Assembly: GCF_004168365.1 (NCBI RefSeq)
Contig: NZ_CP035704.1
Span: 3,038,001-3,102,000, forward strand
From: Pseudolysobacter antarcticus
GTDB taxonomy: Bacteria > Pseudomonadota > Gammaproteobacteria > Xanthomonadales > Rhodanobacteraceae
Reading direction: 5' to 3'
DNA: 64,000 bases
A program made the translations under genes and the position numbers. This document shows, piece after piece, positions 18,125 to 27,210 of this stretch (the first letter of the stretch is position 1; every line of letters starts with the position of its first letter). Under the pieces are notes generated by a model. That model did not search any database and was not told the DNA's origin. It was given only the letters and a program-made list of their open reading frames with translations.

Positions 18125-19297
18125 TCAACCATCGAAGCCATCCGACAACAACGTGTCGCCCGCCGGATCGTAAATTTCTGCACTGTTGAGATAACCGTCA
18201 CTGCCCACGCCGGTGGCGATCAACACCTTGCCGTTCGGCAGCAGAGTCGCGGTGGAAAGCCAGCGCGCGGTCTTCAGGTTTCCGTTACTAGCGAACTTGC
18301 CAGTAGCTGGATCGTAGCGCTCGGCACCACTGATATAACCAGCACCACTGCCACCTCCCACGATCAGCACTTGGCCGCCGGACAATGTGGCGGTTGCGTT
18401 TTGACGCGCCGTGATCATGTCATTACTGGCAACGAATGCGCCGCTTGCCGGATCAAAAAGTTCGGTGCTGGCGAGCGGAATATTGTCGTTACCAAATCCG
18501 CCGGCGATCAGTACTTTGCCATTTGGCAACAGACTGGCGACAGTCTGCCGGCGCCCCGCAGTCATGGTGCCGGTGGCGGTGAAAGTGTTGCTGATCGAGT
18601 TATAGCGCTGCGCTTGGACAAGATTGACGCCGCTCAGAGAACCTCCGGCGATCAACACTTCACCATTGGCTAGCAAGGTAGCGCTGGCGTATGCGGTGGC
18701 CGTCGGCATGTTCCCGGTCGGCGCGAAGTTGCTGGTCGATGGGTCATAGATCTCGCCGGTCGCGAGCGTCGTACCAAACTTGCCGAAACCACCCGCGAGC
18801 AGCACGCGGCCGTTGTTGAGCATGGTCGCGGTGGCAAAGGCTCGCCCGGAAATCAGGCTGCCGATGCTGCTGAATATGCCGCTCGCCGGACTATAAAGTT
18901 CACAGCTGTCCAGCACATGATCGGCACTGTCAAAACCTCCCGCGACAAGTACCTGGCCGTTGGGAAGTAGTGTTGCAGTGGCGGCATAACGAGCCACCAG
19001 CAGATCGCCGGTTGGCGCGAAGGTGCCGTTAGCAGGGTTATAGAGTTCTGCGCCGGAGATGACGCCGTTGTTATTGCGTCCGCCCGCGATCAAGACTTGT
19101 CCGTTGGATAAAAGTGTGGCGGCGGTATACACATGCGCCGTGGCCATGCTGCCAGTCGGAGTAAACGTGCTGCCCGCGACGGCTGTCTGCGTGAAAACGG
19201 AGGTGGCGCAGATCAATACCAGTGCCGCCGCGGTACGAGACAGCAACAAGTGAATGGACCGGAGCAAGCACGCGATCGAATAGTCTTTTTTGCACAT
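18125..19297 (-). CDS. Exported seven-blade Kelch-like beta-propeller with C-terminal LLSDGFDG tag
   Basis: 390 residues. A Cys/basic N-terminus leads into a hydrophobic signal segment (RTAAALVLICATSVFTQTAVA). Seven near-identical ~48-residue repeats follow, each 'F-x-x-x-G-x-[ML]-x-x-[AG]-R-x-x-A-[ST]-A-T-L-L-x-N-G-[QK]-V-L-[IV]-A-G-G', then 'G-x-E-x-Y-[DN]-P'. This matches the galactose-oxidase/Kelch style used by many bacterial exoproteins and predicts a closed seven-blade propeller. Repeat 7 lacks the second Gly of the GG pair (ATG). No catalytic residues are evident. It ends 'AGDTLLSDGFDG'. Role: extracellular binding or adhesion, inferred. Confidence 0.9.
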   Translation of the reverse strand: MCKKDYSIACLLRSIHLLLSRTAAALVLICATSVFTQTAVAGSTFTPTGSMATAHVYTAATLLSNGQVLIAGGRNNNGVISGAELYNPANGTFAPTGDLLVARYAATATLLPNGQVLVAGGFDSADHVLDSCELYSPASGIFSSIGSLISGRAFATATMLNNGRVLLAGGFGKFGTTLATGEIYDPSTSNFAPTGNMPTATAYASATLLANGEVLIAGGSLSGVNLVQAQRYNSISNTFTATGTMTAGRRQTVASLLPNGKVLIAGGFGNDNIPLASTELFDPASGAFVASNDMITARQNATATLSGGQVLIVGGGSGAGYISGAERYDPATGKFASNGNLKTARWLSTATLLPNGKVLIATGVGSDGYLNSAEIYDPAGDTLLSDGFDG

Positions 19298-19461
19298 GAC
19301 GAGAATCTCAAACCTTGTCTTTGGGCGGCCGCCCTTTCAATGTATTACGCGAGTTTTTGAAAAAGGGGACATTGCGATCGGCGCTTGAGAAAATCGGCTG
19401 ACGGACCTTTTCGCGATGCACGAAAATAGTGCTACGCTCCGCCGGAAATCCGGCCCGCGCC

Positions 19462-20679
19462 ATGCTGCTGACCCAACCGCGATCCCTCTATGCTGCGTTC
19501 GACCGGTTCCCGACGTGCAAGGGAGCATCGAACCATATCGCGCGTTTTGCGCCATGCCTGTTCGACTATGCGGGCAGCGGTTTGTTGTACGTGCTTGGCG
19601 ATACCACGCTGCCGGTGCAGCAGCGCGAAGGCAATGTCGAAATCCTGCGGTTTTCGGTGCCGTTCGATAATTTCCTCGAGCGCGCCACCGCGTATGGCAC
19701 CTACCTCGAACGAGTGCTCGATCACGCCGCAAGCGGGCTCGCCATCGCGCACTTTCGCGATCCGTGGAGCGGTGTGCCGCTGTTGTCGCGCACGCACGAT
19801 TACGCCACGGTATACGAGGTCAACGCCCTGCCCTCGATCGAATTGCTGCATGCATATCCGGGCATTGCGCCGCGCACCCTGGAGAAAATTCGTGCCACCG
19901 AATTGTATTGTCTCGATCGCTGCGATGCGATCGTCACACCATCGAACACGACGCGCAGCCTGCTCGAATCGCTCGGTGTAAACAGCGCCAAAATCACGGT
20001 CGTGCCGAACGGCGCGGAGCTCATCGAGCCATCACCGCGCCCAACCGATGCGCCGCAAAAATACCTGATTTATTTTGGTGCGCTGCAAACCTGGCAAGGC
20101 ATCGATACCTTGCTGCGCGCGTTTTCGTTGTTGGCCGATATGGATGATCTGCACTTGGTGATTTGCGGGTCGCTGCAATCGCGCGATGCGCGGCGCAGCG
20201 AACGTTTCGCGATCAAGCTCGGCATCAATGATCGCATCGTCTGGCGCTGGGAACTTTCGGCGGCAGCGCTGGCGCCTTGGATCGTCAACGCGGAAATCTC
20301 GCTCGCGCCGTTGCGTGAGTGCGCACGCAATGTCATACAGGGTTGCGCGCCATTGAAGATTCTCGAATCGATGGCCGCAGGCGTCGTGGTGATTGCATCG
20401 GATCTGCCACCGGTACGTGAACTGATTCGCGATGGCATCGAAGGACGTTTGGTGGCGCCGGATCGTCCGGCCGAATTGGCGCGCGCGATTCGTGTATTGA
20501 TGGCGTATCCCGAGCGTCGCCGCATGATGGGCGAGCGCGGGCGCGAACGTATCGCCAATGAATTCACCTGGCCGCACTCGTTGCAGCGGCTGCGTGATGT
20601 TTATCGACGTATCGATCCAGCGCATGCTATTGAACTTGCACCACGCGCCGATGCCGCCTTCACCACGACATCGGCCTGA
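19462..20679 (+). CDS. Glycosyltransferase family 4-like protein (first of cluster)
   Basis: 405 residues from the ATG at 19462; a GTG at 19429 in frame is a less likely start. The N-terminal Rossmann half begins 'RSLYAAFDRFPTCKGASNHI', the usual Gly-rich acceptor-side loop. The C-terminal half has the GT-B donor-binding signature: 'ITVVPNGAE', 'YLIYFGALQTWQGIDTLL', 'LVICGS', and the E-x7-E motif region 'PLKILESMAAGVVVIASDLP'. This is typical of GT4 retaining transferases using nucleotide-sugar donors. The sugar and acceptor are unknown. It heads a plus-strand cluster with two further transferases. It is divergent from the Kelch gene, so the promoter lies in 19298-19461. Confidence 0.9.
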   Translation: MLLTQPRSLYAAFDRFPTCKGASNHIARFAPCLFDYAGSGLLYVLGDTTLPVQQREGNVEILRFSVPFDNFLERATAYGTYLERVLDHAASGLAIAHFRDPWSGVPLLSRTHDYATVYEVNALPSIELLHAYPGIAPRTLEKIRATELYCLDRCDAIVTPSNTTRSLLESLGVNSAKITVVPNGAELIEPSPRPTDAPQKYLIYFGALQTWQGIDTLLRAFSLLADMDDLHLVICGSLQSRDARRSERFAIKLGINDRIVWRWELSAAALAPWIVNAEISLAPLRECARNVIQGCAPLKILESMAAGVVVIASDLPPVRELIRDGIEGRLVAPDRPAELARAIRVLMAYPERRRMMGERGRERIANEFTWPHSLQRLRDVYRRIDPAHAIELAPRADAAFTTTSA

Positions 20680-20714
20680 ATCCAAGCCGCTTGAATTTAC
20701 TCAGGGAGTCCAGG

Positions 20715-21596
20715 ATGTTCTCTTCACTCAATGCGTTCAACAGTCTCTCGCCCGCGTTGCGCACGGCGATCGACAAGAAACAAATCACCGGCGACTTCAC
20801 CGCACAGGCTCTGCTCGAACAGATGCGCGCACTGGCCGAGTTCGATCGGAAAAATGTGCTCACGCGTAGCCAACTGCGCAAATGGAAGTGGCTCGCGATT
20901 GTGCTCGGCATCGTCGTGTTGTTCATTTCGCCATTGCCATTCGTTTTGCGAGTTTGCATTTTCGTGGCGGCGATTGCGGCGGTGATTTATCTTTCGATGA
21001 TCATACGTCGCCTGTCGCAATTCGCGATTTCCGAAAATTTCAGCCAGGTAGCGTTGCCGTTCATCGCGATCCTCAAACAGGATATGCAAGCGGCGCAAAC
21101 GCTGTCGATTCGTCTCGATCTCACGCCGGCGATCGTCAGCAAAAAATGTACCGGCACGTCCAAACCCTACGAGCGTGGCGCCTACAAGAAAATTGTCGAC
21201 ACCACGTATCGCGATCCGTGGTTCGATGGTTCAGCGCGGCTGGCGGATGACGCAATCTTGCGTTGGCGCCTGCTCGATACAATTTGCGAAAGCAAACGCA
21301 GCAAGCGCAGCAGCAGCGGCAAGACGAAAACAAAGCTGCGGCATTACAAACGCAGCCTAGTCGCGATCGGACTGTCGCTGCCGAACAAATTCTACGGCGT
21401 GAATGCTGCGGCAGATCGCTCTTCGCAAAAAGCCACATCGAAAATCACAGTGCATCAAGGCGACAAGCGCAGCGATGTCAAACTCGTGCGCAAGTTCAAG
21501 GCGAAGTCGCTGCAACCGCTCGATCCACGCGCCTTGATCGATATGATTTCCGAAGCCTACAAACGTGCCACCCCACCGACGAGGAGCGCCGCATGA
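20715..21596 (+). CDS. Two-TM membrane protein of unknown function
   Basis: 293 residues from the ATG at 20715 with AGG-rich sequence just upstream. Residues ~55-95 contain two adjacent TM helices (WLAIVLGIVVLFISPLPFVL and ICIFVAAIAAVIYLSMII-like), preceded by a cytosolic helix. The long C-terminal part is basic and hydrophilic (SKRSKRSSSGKTKTK) and mentions no catalytic motif I know. It lies 35 bases after the first glycosyltransferase and overlaps the next gene by 4 bases, so co-translation is likely. A scaffold or partner role for the glycosylation genes is only an inference from position. Confidence 0.8.
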   Translation: MFSSLNAFNSLSPALRTAIDKKQITGDFTAQALLEQMRALAEFDRKNVLTRSQLRKWKWLAIVLGIVVLFISPLPFVLRVCIFVAAIAAVIYLSMIIRRLSQFAISENFSQVALPFIAILKQDMQAAQTLSIRLDLTPAIVSKKCTGTSKPYERGAYKKIVDTTYRDPWFDGSARLADDAILRWRLLDTICESKRSKRSSSGKTKTKLRHYKRSLVAIGLSLPNKFYGVNAAADRSSQKATSKITVHQGDKRSDVKLVRKFKAKSLQPLDPRALIDMISEAYKRATPPTRSAA

Positions 21597-21982
21597 GCGG
21601 ATGTCAATGCAAGAGCGGATTTTTCTCGTTGCGCGATTGTGGCGAACCATCACTCGGACAATGCACCACATGCCAGCGCGCGATGTGCTATGAGCACTCC
21701 GCCGTGGCCAGCAAATTTTCGCAATGCCGCGATTGCTGGGCGCGCAGCGAGCAGCAAACCGCGACGACAAATCCACGTACGAACAATGCCAATAATACTT
21801 ACGATGACGACTGGGCGTATTCGTACCGGCATCAGTATTACGGCAGCGGCTACGCGCCGATCTACCTCGGCTCGCATCACAGCACGTATTACGATCAGTA
21901 CGACACGCGCTCGTTCAATCAGCGCGAAGGCGAAATCGATGACGGCAGCGACAATACGCGCGCCGGCTTCAACGACAGTTGA
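21593..21982 (+). CDS. Small Cys-rich (zinc-binding-like) protein with Tyr/Asn-rich tail
   Basis: 129 residues; the ATG overlaps the previous stop (ATGA). The N-terminal 55 residues hold a set of cysteines and one histidine in B-box/zinc-ribbon-like spacing: 'CQC', 'CGEPSLGQCTTCQRAMCYEH' and 'CRDC'. This suggests two zinc sites. The remainder is low complexity, rich in Tyr, Ser, Asn and Asp (YYGSGYAPIYLGSHHSTYYDQYDTR) and probably disordered. Family unknown. The tight overlap upstream and the 4-base gap downstream tie it to the glycosyltransferase operon. Confidence 0.8.
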   Translation: MSGCQCKSGFFSLRDCGEPSLGQCTTCQRAMCYEHSAVASKFSQCRDCWARSEQQTATTNPRTNNANNTYDDDWAYSYRHQYYGSGYAPIYLGSHHSTYYDQYDTRSFNQREGEIDDGSDNTRAGFNDS

Positions 21983-21986
21983 AACG

Positions 21987-23168
21987 ATGCGACCGCTGCT
22001 GATCACCGAAAACTTTCCGCCCGATCGCGGCGGCATGGCGCAATCCTGCGATCGCATCGTGCGCGGTCTGCGCTCGCGCGGTATCGACCTCGATGTGGTA
22101 CATCTGAGCTCACGCCATGCTGCGCTGCGTATCGAACAGCACGAGCGCGGGCGGCTGATCAGCTGTCCCGTCGCGGATGACCCGGCGCATGCGCTCAACC
22201 TGTTGTGGAATACGCTTGGGCATGATCCGATTCGTCCTTCGCATCTGCTTGCGTTCGGTGGTTTGTTGCCGATGTTGTGCGCACCGAGTTTCGCCGCGTG
22301 GATGCACGTTCCACTCATCACCTTGTTGCGTGGCAACGATTTTGATACCGGCATTTTTTCCTTGAGTCGCGGCTGGATGTTGCGCGACGCGCTCGCACGC
22401 TCCGCCGCAGTGTGCGCGGTCAGCACCGACCATCGCGACAAGGTGTCGAGTTTGTTTCCTGATATCCGCAGCGAATGGATTGCCAATGGCATCGATGCGA
22501 ACGATTGGGCCGTGCTCGATATTGATCGCAATCAGGCGAGCGCATGGCGCGCCGCACAGGTGCGCGACGGCCAAACGGTGATCGGCTTGTTCGGTCATCT
22601 GAAGCGAAAAAAAGGCGGCCTGTTTTTTCTCGATGCGCTCGAAAGCTGCGAAAACGCAGCGCAGGCGCACCTGCTGATCGTCGGTGAAATCGAAGCCGAA
22701 ATGCTCATACGTCTGCAAGCCTTGCCACCGCATATTTCGTGGACGCACGTGCCGTTTCTCGATCGGCTCGAACTGCTGCGCTGGTATGCAGCGTGTGATT
22801 TTGTGGCGATTCCGTCGCTGTACGATGGCATGCCGAATGTCGCGCTCGAAGCCGGCGCGCTGGGCCTACCTGTGCTCGGCGCGATGGTCGGCGGTCTTGC
22901 CGATCTGCTGGTCGACGGCGACAACGCGCTGACTTTTGCGCCGGGCGATAGTCACGCGTGTCGACGCGCGCTGGATGCCGCCATCGAAATGCCGGAGTCA
23001 ATGCGACAAACGTTTGGCCGCAACCTGCAAACCACGGTGTTGCGCGAATTCGACCAGCGCATCGAAGCACGCCGTTATCACGAATTGCTGATAGAAACCG
23101 CATCGAGCGCAGCTCGCGATATGCGCACATTGATCACGCCAATCCATCTCAAGGAATACCAGACATGA
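21987..23168 (+). CDS. Glycosyltransferase family 4 protein (second of cluster)
   Basis: 393 residues from the ATG at 21987, four bases after the preceding stop. The N-terminus is the textbook GT4 opening, 'MRPLLITENFPPDRGGMAQS', with the Gly-Gly loop. The GT-B C-terminal half has 'WIANGIDANDW', 'VIGLFGHLKRKKGG', 'LLIVGEIEAE', and the donor-site stretch 'FVAIPSLYDGMPNVALEAGALGLPVLG' with the conserved E-x7-E-like pair. Reaction: transfer of a sugar from an activated donor to an unknown glycan or lipid. Its stop overlaps the start of the exported protein gene by 4 bases. Confidence 0.92.
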   Translation: MRPLLITENFPPDRGGMAQSCDRIVRGLRSRGIDLDVVHLSSRHAALRIEQHERGRLISCPVADDPAHALNLLWNTLGHDPIRPSHLLAFGGLLPMLCAPSFAAWMHVPLITLLRGNDFDTGIFSLSRGWMLRDALARSAAVCAVSTDHRDKVSSLFPDIRSEWIANGIDANDWAVLDIDRNQASAWRAAQVRDGQTVIGLFGHLKRKKGGLFFLDALESCENAAQAHLLIVGEIEAEMLIRLQALPPHISWTHVPFLDRLELLRWYAACDFVAIPSLYDGMPNVALEAGALGLPVLGAMVGGLADLLVDGDNALTFAPGDSHACRRALDAAIEMPESMRQTFGRNLQTTVLREFDQRIEARRYHELLIETASSAARDMRTLITPIHLKEYQT

Positions 23169-23785
23169 CCGCGCGCATCCTGCTTGTTTTGAGCCTGTCT
23201 GGATTTTTCTTCGCGAGTAACGCAGCGCATTGCGCAACGGCGACGCTCACAGTAGATACCGCCGCAAGCGCGGTGATCGCCGCGGCAAAGGGCACGGAAA
23301 AAATCACGATCACGATCAATGCCGGTCATGTCGAAATCATCACGACCAGCGTGAAACTGATCGGTGACAAAATCGGCGACAAACGTTATTACCATCGTGG
23401 CCCGGGCGGCCCGGCGTTGGTCGAAGTCAAATCCGAATCCGCTGGTTTCAAGCTGCGCGCACCGGACAGCAAGCTGTTATGGAAAATCAAAATCGGCGAC
23501 GACAAGATCAAGGTTAGTGACAACGAACAAAATGCCAACGCATGGGCGATCAAGACCGATCACGCCGACAAGGCGAAGATCGTCGATCCGGCCGAGCGTC
23601 CTATCGGCGAGGTCAAATTCAGCAAGGAGACCGGCAAGACCAAGCTCAAGGATGGCGACGATGTCGAGCAGTTCGTGATCGAGGCCGGCAAGTTTTCCGC
23701 GGCTTATGGTGTGCTGCTCATGAGCGGCATTCCGCGCGAGTCGGCACTCGTGATCGTTGCCGAGTTGATGGCGCGCGGACACTGA
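23165..23785 (+). CDS. Exported protein of unknown function, glycan cluster
   Basis: 206 residues; the start overlaps the previous stop (ATGA). A signal peptide is clear (MTARILLVLSLSGFFFASNAAHCA). The mature chain is Lys/Asp-rich with repeating short beta-strand patterns such as 'KLIGDKIGDKRYYHR', 'LLWKIKIGDDKIKVSDN' and 'KTKLKDGDDVEQF'. It ends with an Ala-rich helix ('IPRESALVIVAELMA'). I recognise no family. Translational coupling to the glycosyltransferase suggests a periplasmic accessory or target. Confidence 0.8.
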   Translation: MTARILLVLSLSGFFFASNAAHCATATLTVDTAASAVIAAAKGTEKITITINAGHVEIITTSVKLIGDKIGDKRYYHRGPGGPALVEVKSESAGFKLRAPDSKLLWKIKIGDDKIKVSDNEQNANAWAIKTDHADKAKIVDPAERPIGEVKFSKETGKTKLKDGDDVEQFVIEAGKFSAAYGVLLMSGIPRESALVIVAELMARGH

Positions 23786-23835
23786 GCAACGCGCTCGCGC
23801 AAACATCGTATTTTTGCCGCGCGCAAATCGAAATC

Positions 23836-24675
23836 ATGCGCCTGATCTATTACGCGATCGGCGGTGGCCTCGGCCATCTCGTGCGCGCCAAGGCGTTTCT
23901 GCAGATGACCGGGCTCACCGCGCAAACCACGGTGCTGACCAACTCGGAGTTTGCCGACGATCCGCGTATTGTGGATGGTTTGAATATTCTTGCGGTACCG
24001 AATTCGTTGCAGGAAAATGCCGCCGATTTTCGCGCGTGGTTGATCGGGCAAATCGAAAAACTCAATGCCGAATGCATTTGTATCGACGTATTTCCCGCCG
24101 GAATTCTGGGCGAATTATGCGATCTGCCAGACAGTCTTGGCGTTGAGTTCTGGCATATCGCGCGCCTGCTGCGCTGGGATCAATATGCGCCGCTGATTTG
24201 CGGCTCAGCGCCGCGCTACACGAGAGTCTGGCGTCTTGAACCACTGCATCCAACACATCAGCAATTTCTCGAAGCGCACTGCGATCACATCGAAGATATT
24301 GAACTGATCGATGCGCCGATGCCAGAACCCATCGAATGCGCCGATCCGTTCTGGCTGATCGTGCATAGCGGACCGACATCGGAAGTGGCAGAAATCATTG
24401 CTTACGCTGCCGAGATTCGCAGCATCGAAAACCGCGAGATCGAGCTGTGCGTCGCAAGCAAACAACCGCCCGGCAAGCTGCCCGCCGCAACTCGAATTCT
24501 GGATGTATTTCCCGCACAGATTTATTTCGCCGCTGCCGAGCGCATCTTCAGCGCAGCCGGATTTAATATGATGCGGCAAATGCGAGCGTACCGGCAAAAA
24601 CATGTCGTGCTGCCGATGCCACGTCGTTACGATGATCAGTTCGAACGCGCGCGTCGTTGCCATATCGCGCAATGA
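23836..24675 (+). CDS. MurG/GT28-like glycosyltransferase-fold protein (third of cluster)
   Basis: 279 residues from the ATG at 23836. The opening 'MRLIYYAIGGGLGHLVRAKAFL' matches the GGxGGH-type glycine loop of GT28/GT1 enzymes. Near the C-terminus, 'AERIFSAAGFNMMRQMRAYRQKHVVLPMPRRYDDQFERAR' corresponds to the donor-side motif where these enzymes read 'SxAGxNxxxE' and 'P'. The protein is shorter than MurG (~355 residues), so some of the C-terminal domain is compact or missing. Substrate unknown. It sits 50 bases after the exported protein gene and 80 before the DUF2252 gene. Confidence 0.8.
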   Translation: MRLIYYAIGGGLGHLVRAKAFLQMTGLTAQTTVLTNSEFADDPRIVDGLNILAVPNSLQENAADFRAWLIGQIEKLNAECICIDVFPAGILGELCDLPDSLGVEFWHIARLLRWDQYAPLICGSAPRYTRVWRLEPLHPTHQQFLEAHCDHIEDIELIDAPMPEPIECADPFWLIVHSGPTSEVAEIIAYAAEIRSIENREIELCVASKQPPGKLPAATRILDVFPAQIYFAAAERIFSAAGFNMMRQMRAYRQKHVVLPMPRRYDDQFERARRCHIAQ

Positions 24676-24755
24676 CTGCACGCTGCGATCGTCGGGTGAG
24701 ACGACGTGGCATAGTTAGCGACCTGAAATTTTTACCAAAGCAACCAGACGCAATC

Positions 24756-25970
24756 ATGGCCGACAAATTGATCTCGCCGCAAACCGCCAAAACCCGCGCT
24801 CAATCACTGCAACAGCGACGGGCCTTGAAGATGGCTGCATCCGCGCATGCCTATGTTCGCGGCAACACGGTGCAGTTCTATGAATGGCTAAACGAGCACG
24901 CCGGAAAAGCGATACCTAGCGGGCCGGACATCTGGATTTGCGGCGATTGCCACATCGGCAATCTGGGCCCGGTTTCGGATGCGAGCGGTAATGTTGACGT
25001 ACAAATTCGCGACCTCGATCAAACCGTCATCGGCAATCCGGCACACGATATTATTCGCCTCGGCCTCTCGCTGGCGATGGCCGCGCGCAGTTCGGATTTG
25101 CCGGGCGTGACCACCGCCAGAATGCTGGAAGCAGCAATGAGCGGATATCGTCTCGCCCTGCGACAAAAGCCCGGCGCAAGCGTAGTGCCAAAGGTGATCG
25201 CATCAACCTACAAAAACGCACTGCAACGCAAATGGCGACATCTCGCGCGTGAACGTCTGGATGGCACCGCGCCGAGCATTCCGCTTGGCAAAAATTTCTG
25301 GCCGCTCATGAAACCCGAGAAAACCGCGCTGGACGAATTGTTTCAACAGGAATCATTGTGCGCGCTATTGACGAGTCTGGAGCAACGCGATTCGGACAGC
25401 GATGTGCAGCTGCTCGACGCCGCTTATTGGGTCAAGGGTTGCAGCTCACTCGGTGGTTTGCGATTTGTCGCACTCGCCGCTATCGGCGAGGACACGAAGA
25501 ATATCGCGCCACGCAATTTATCCCTCGTCGATATCAAACAAGCCAGCGCTGCAGCGGCACCGCGATCAGCCACGGCGAGCATGCCGCGCGATAACGCCGA
25601 GCGTGTAGTGACTGGAGCGCGCCATCTTTCGCCGCATTTGGGAAATCGCATGCCGGCTGCGCGTGTGCTCGGCAAACCCGTGTTTGTGCGTGAGCTCTTG
25701 CCACAAGACATCAAATTCGACATGCACCGGCTCAACATCGATGAGGCGATCGGTGCGGCACAATATCTTGCGCAGGTTTTGGGTCGCGCGCATTGGCGAC
25801 AAATGGATGCAGCGACCCGAACAAGCTGGGCCAGTGACCTCAAACGTGCGCATACTCGCACGATGGATGCGCCATCGTGGTTATGGTCGAGCGTGGTCGA
25901 TCTCATCGCCAAACATGAAGTGGCGTATCTCGCACATTGCCGAAAATATGCGCGGGGCTTGCGCCGGTAA
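24756..25970 (+). CDS. DUF2252 family protein
   Basis: 404 residues from the ATG at 24756, preferred because family members begin near 'KxxxSxxAFxRG'. Family hallmarks are present: 'KMAASAHAYVRGNTVQFYEWL', 'WICGDCHIGNLGPV', 'QIRDLDQTVIGNPAHDIIRL' and 'GCSSLGGLRFVALA'. DUF2252 is distantly related to aminoglycoside-phosphotransferase-like kinases. The H-x-G/D-x-H-x-x-N and later D residues support a phosphotransfer-like fold, but the substrate is unknown. It may be the last gene of the glycosyltransferase cluster (80-base gap) and converges with the esterase gene 37 bases away. Confidence 0.9.
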   Translation: MADKLISPQTAKTRAQSLQQRRALKMAASAHAYVRGNTVQFYEWLNEHAGKAIPSGPDIWICGDCHIGNLGPVSDASGNVDVQIRDLDQTVIGNPAHDIIRLGLSLAMAARSSDLPGVTTARMLEAAMSGYRLALRQKPGASVVPKVIASTYKNALQRKWRHLARERLDGTAPSIPLGKNFWPLMKPEKTALDELFQQESLCALLTSLEQRDSDSDVQLLDAAYWVKGCSSLGGLRFVALAAIGEDTKNIAPRNLSLVDIKQASAAAAPRSATASMPRDNAERVVTGARHLSPHLGNRMPAARVLGKPVFVRELLPQDIKFDMHRLNIDEAIGAAQYLAQVLGRAHWRQMDAATRTSWASDLKRAHTRTMDAPSWLWSSVVDLIAKHEVAYLAHCRKYARGLRR

Positions 25971-26007
25971 AATTCGTGCGCAATCTTTTCCGGATGGATT
26001 TTTTCGA

Positions 26008-27207
26008 TCAGCGCACAGGCGCCTGACTCTGCGGCAACGCGAAGAAAAAACGCAGCATTTCTGCTGATGCATTCGGGCCGGTCGAGTCCGTATACGATCC
26101 GCTGCGGTCGCCTCCCGACCACGCATGTCCTGCGCCATCGATACTCCAGCACTCGATCATGGTATGTCCCGCTTGATCGCGATAAACGGTGCGATCAAAG
26201 CCACGTCCGCCGGCTTCTCCGCGACTTTGTACTTTGGACAGAGACGTTGCGCTGCCATCTGTAGCGAGAACGTGCTGCACAATGATGCCGGCATTTTTTT
26301 CTGCCACCGTGGTATCGCGATTGCCGTGAAATATGATTGTCGGCATCAGCGTCGTGTGCCGATGATTGCGCGAGGATTCAACCGTGGCATCGTGCAAACC
26401 TTGCATGGCGCGAAACGCAGAAGGTGCGTCGTGTGCGGCGGCGTATGCCAGCCCGGAATGAATGCCTATGCCGGCATAAATGTCCGGGTAGGTTTCGCCA
26501 AGAATTACAGCCATCGCCGCGCCCGCCGAAAGCCCCGCAGCAAAAATGCGACGATCGTCGATCCGAAAATTTCGTGCGACTTCCTGCGTCATTCCAGCGA
26601 TAAGCGATGGTTCGCCGCAATCGCGAAGTTGATCTTCGGTACGAAACCAGTTCCAGCATTTCGAGCCGTTGCCATTCGCTGACTGCGCCGGATACAACAC
26701 GAGAAATCCATGTTTTTCGGCCAAGTTATTCATCTGCGTCCCCGCCGCAAAATCATCGGGCGACTGCGTGCAGCCATGCAGCATGACGATCAGCGCAAAC
26801 GTGCGCTTGGCGGTCGCATCATAACTATGCGGTACGTACAACTTGTAGCTGCGACTGCCTGCGGAATTGCTGAAAGAGTGCGTAGTGAAACGCTCTGATC
26901 TATCGTTCTCATGAGCTGCATTTCCAGACGTGCCAGCCCTGTCGTTTATTCCCATCGTGCTCGATGCCGCAACGGCGGATACATGCGGACTCAACCCGGC
27001 GACATTCAGCGCTTGCAAAATCGTCGCCGAAATATTCGAGTGCGATTGCTGACTCTCGCCACTGCGTCGTTGAATTCCGTTGAGCATGGAATCCATCAAT
27101 CCTGTGATCTTTTTGCCTTCAACTGGCTTTACTGCCGCGCCCGCCAATTTGGTAGCACTCAGACCATTACGCCAACCTCGGAAAATTTTCAAACGACCTC
27201 CAGCCAA
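26008..27207 (-). CDS. PHB-depolymerase-family esterase
   Basis: 399 residues. The first ~110 are a Ser/Asn-rich extension with no signal peptide. The alpha/beta-hydrolase domain then runs 'RSYKLYVPHSYDATAKRTFALIVMLHGCTQSPDDFAAGTQ'. It has the oxyanion HG, the lipase box G-L-S-A-G-A, an acidic residue in 'HGNRDTTV' and the His in 'GAGHAWSGG', completing the Ser-Asp-His triad. This is the esterase_PHB (PF10503) type. Members of this family also include feruloyl/acetyl esterases, so polyhydroxybutyrate as substrate is not certain. It starts 3 bases after the regulator gene, so the two form an operon probably controlled by the palindrome at 27642-27665. Confidence 0.92.
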   Translation of the reverse strand: MAGGRLKIFRGWRNGLSATKLAGAAVKPVEGKKITGLMDSMLNGIQRRSGESQQSHSNISATILQALNVAGLSPHVSAVAASSTMGINDRAGTSGNAAHENDRSERFTTHSFSNSAGSRSYKLYVPHSYDATAKRTFALIVMLHGCTQSPDDFAAGTQMNNLAEKHGFLVLYPAQSANGNGSKCWNWFRTEDQLRDCGEPSLIAGMTQEVARNFRIDDRRIFAAGLSAGAAMAVILGETYPDIYAGIGIHSGLAYAAAHDAPSAFRAMQGLHDATVESSRNHRHTTLMPTIIFHGNRDTTVAEKNAGIIVQHVLATDGSATSLSKVQSRGEAGGRGFDRTVYRDQAGHTMIECWSIDGAGHAWSGGDRSGSYTDSTGPNASAEMLRFFFALPQSQAPVR

Positions 27208-27210
27208 GAT

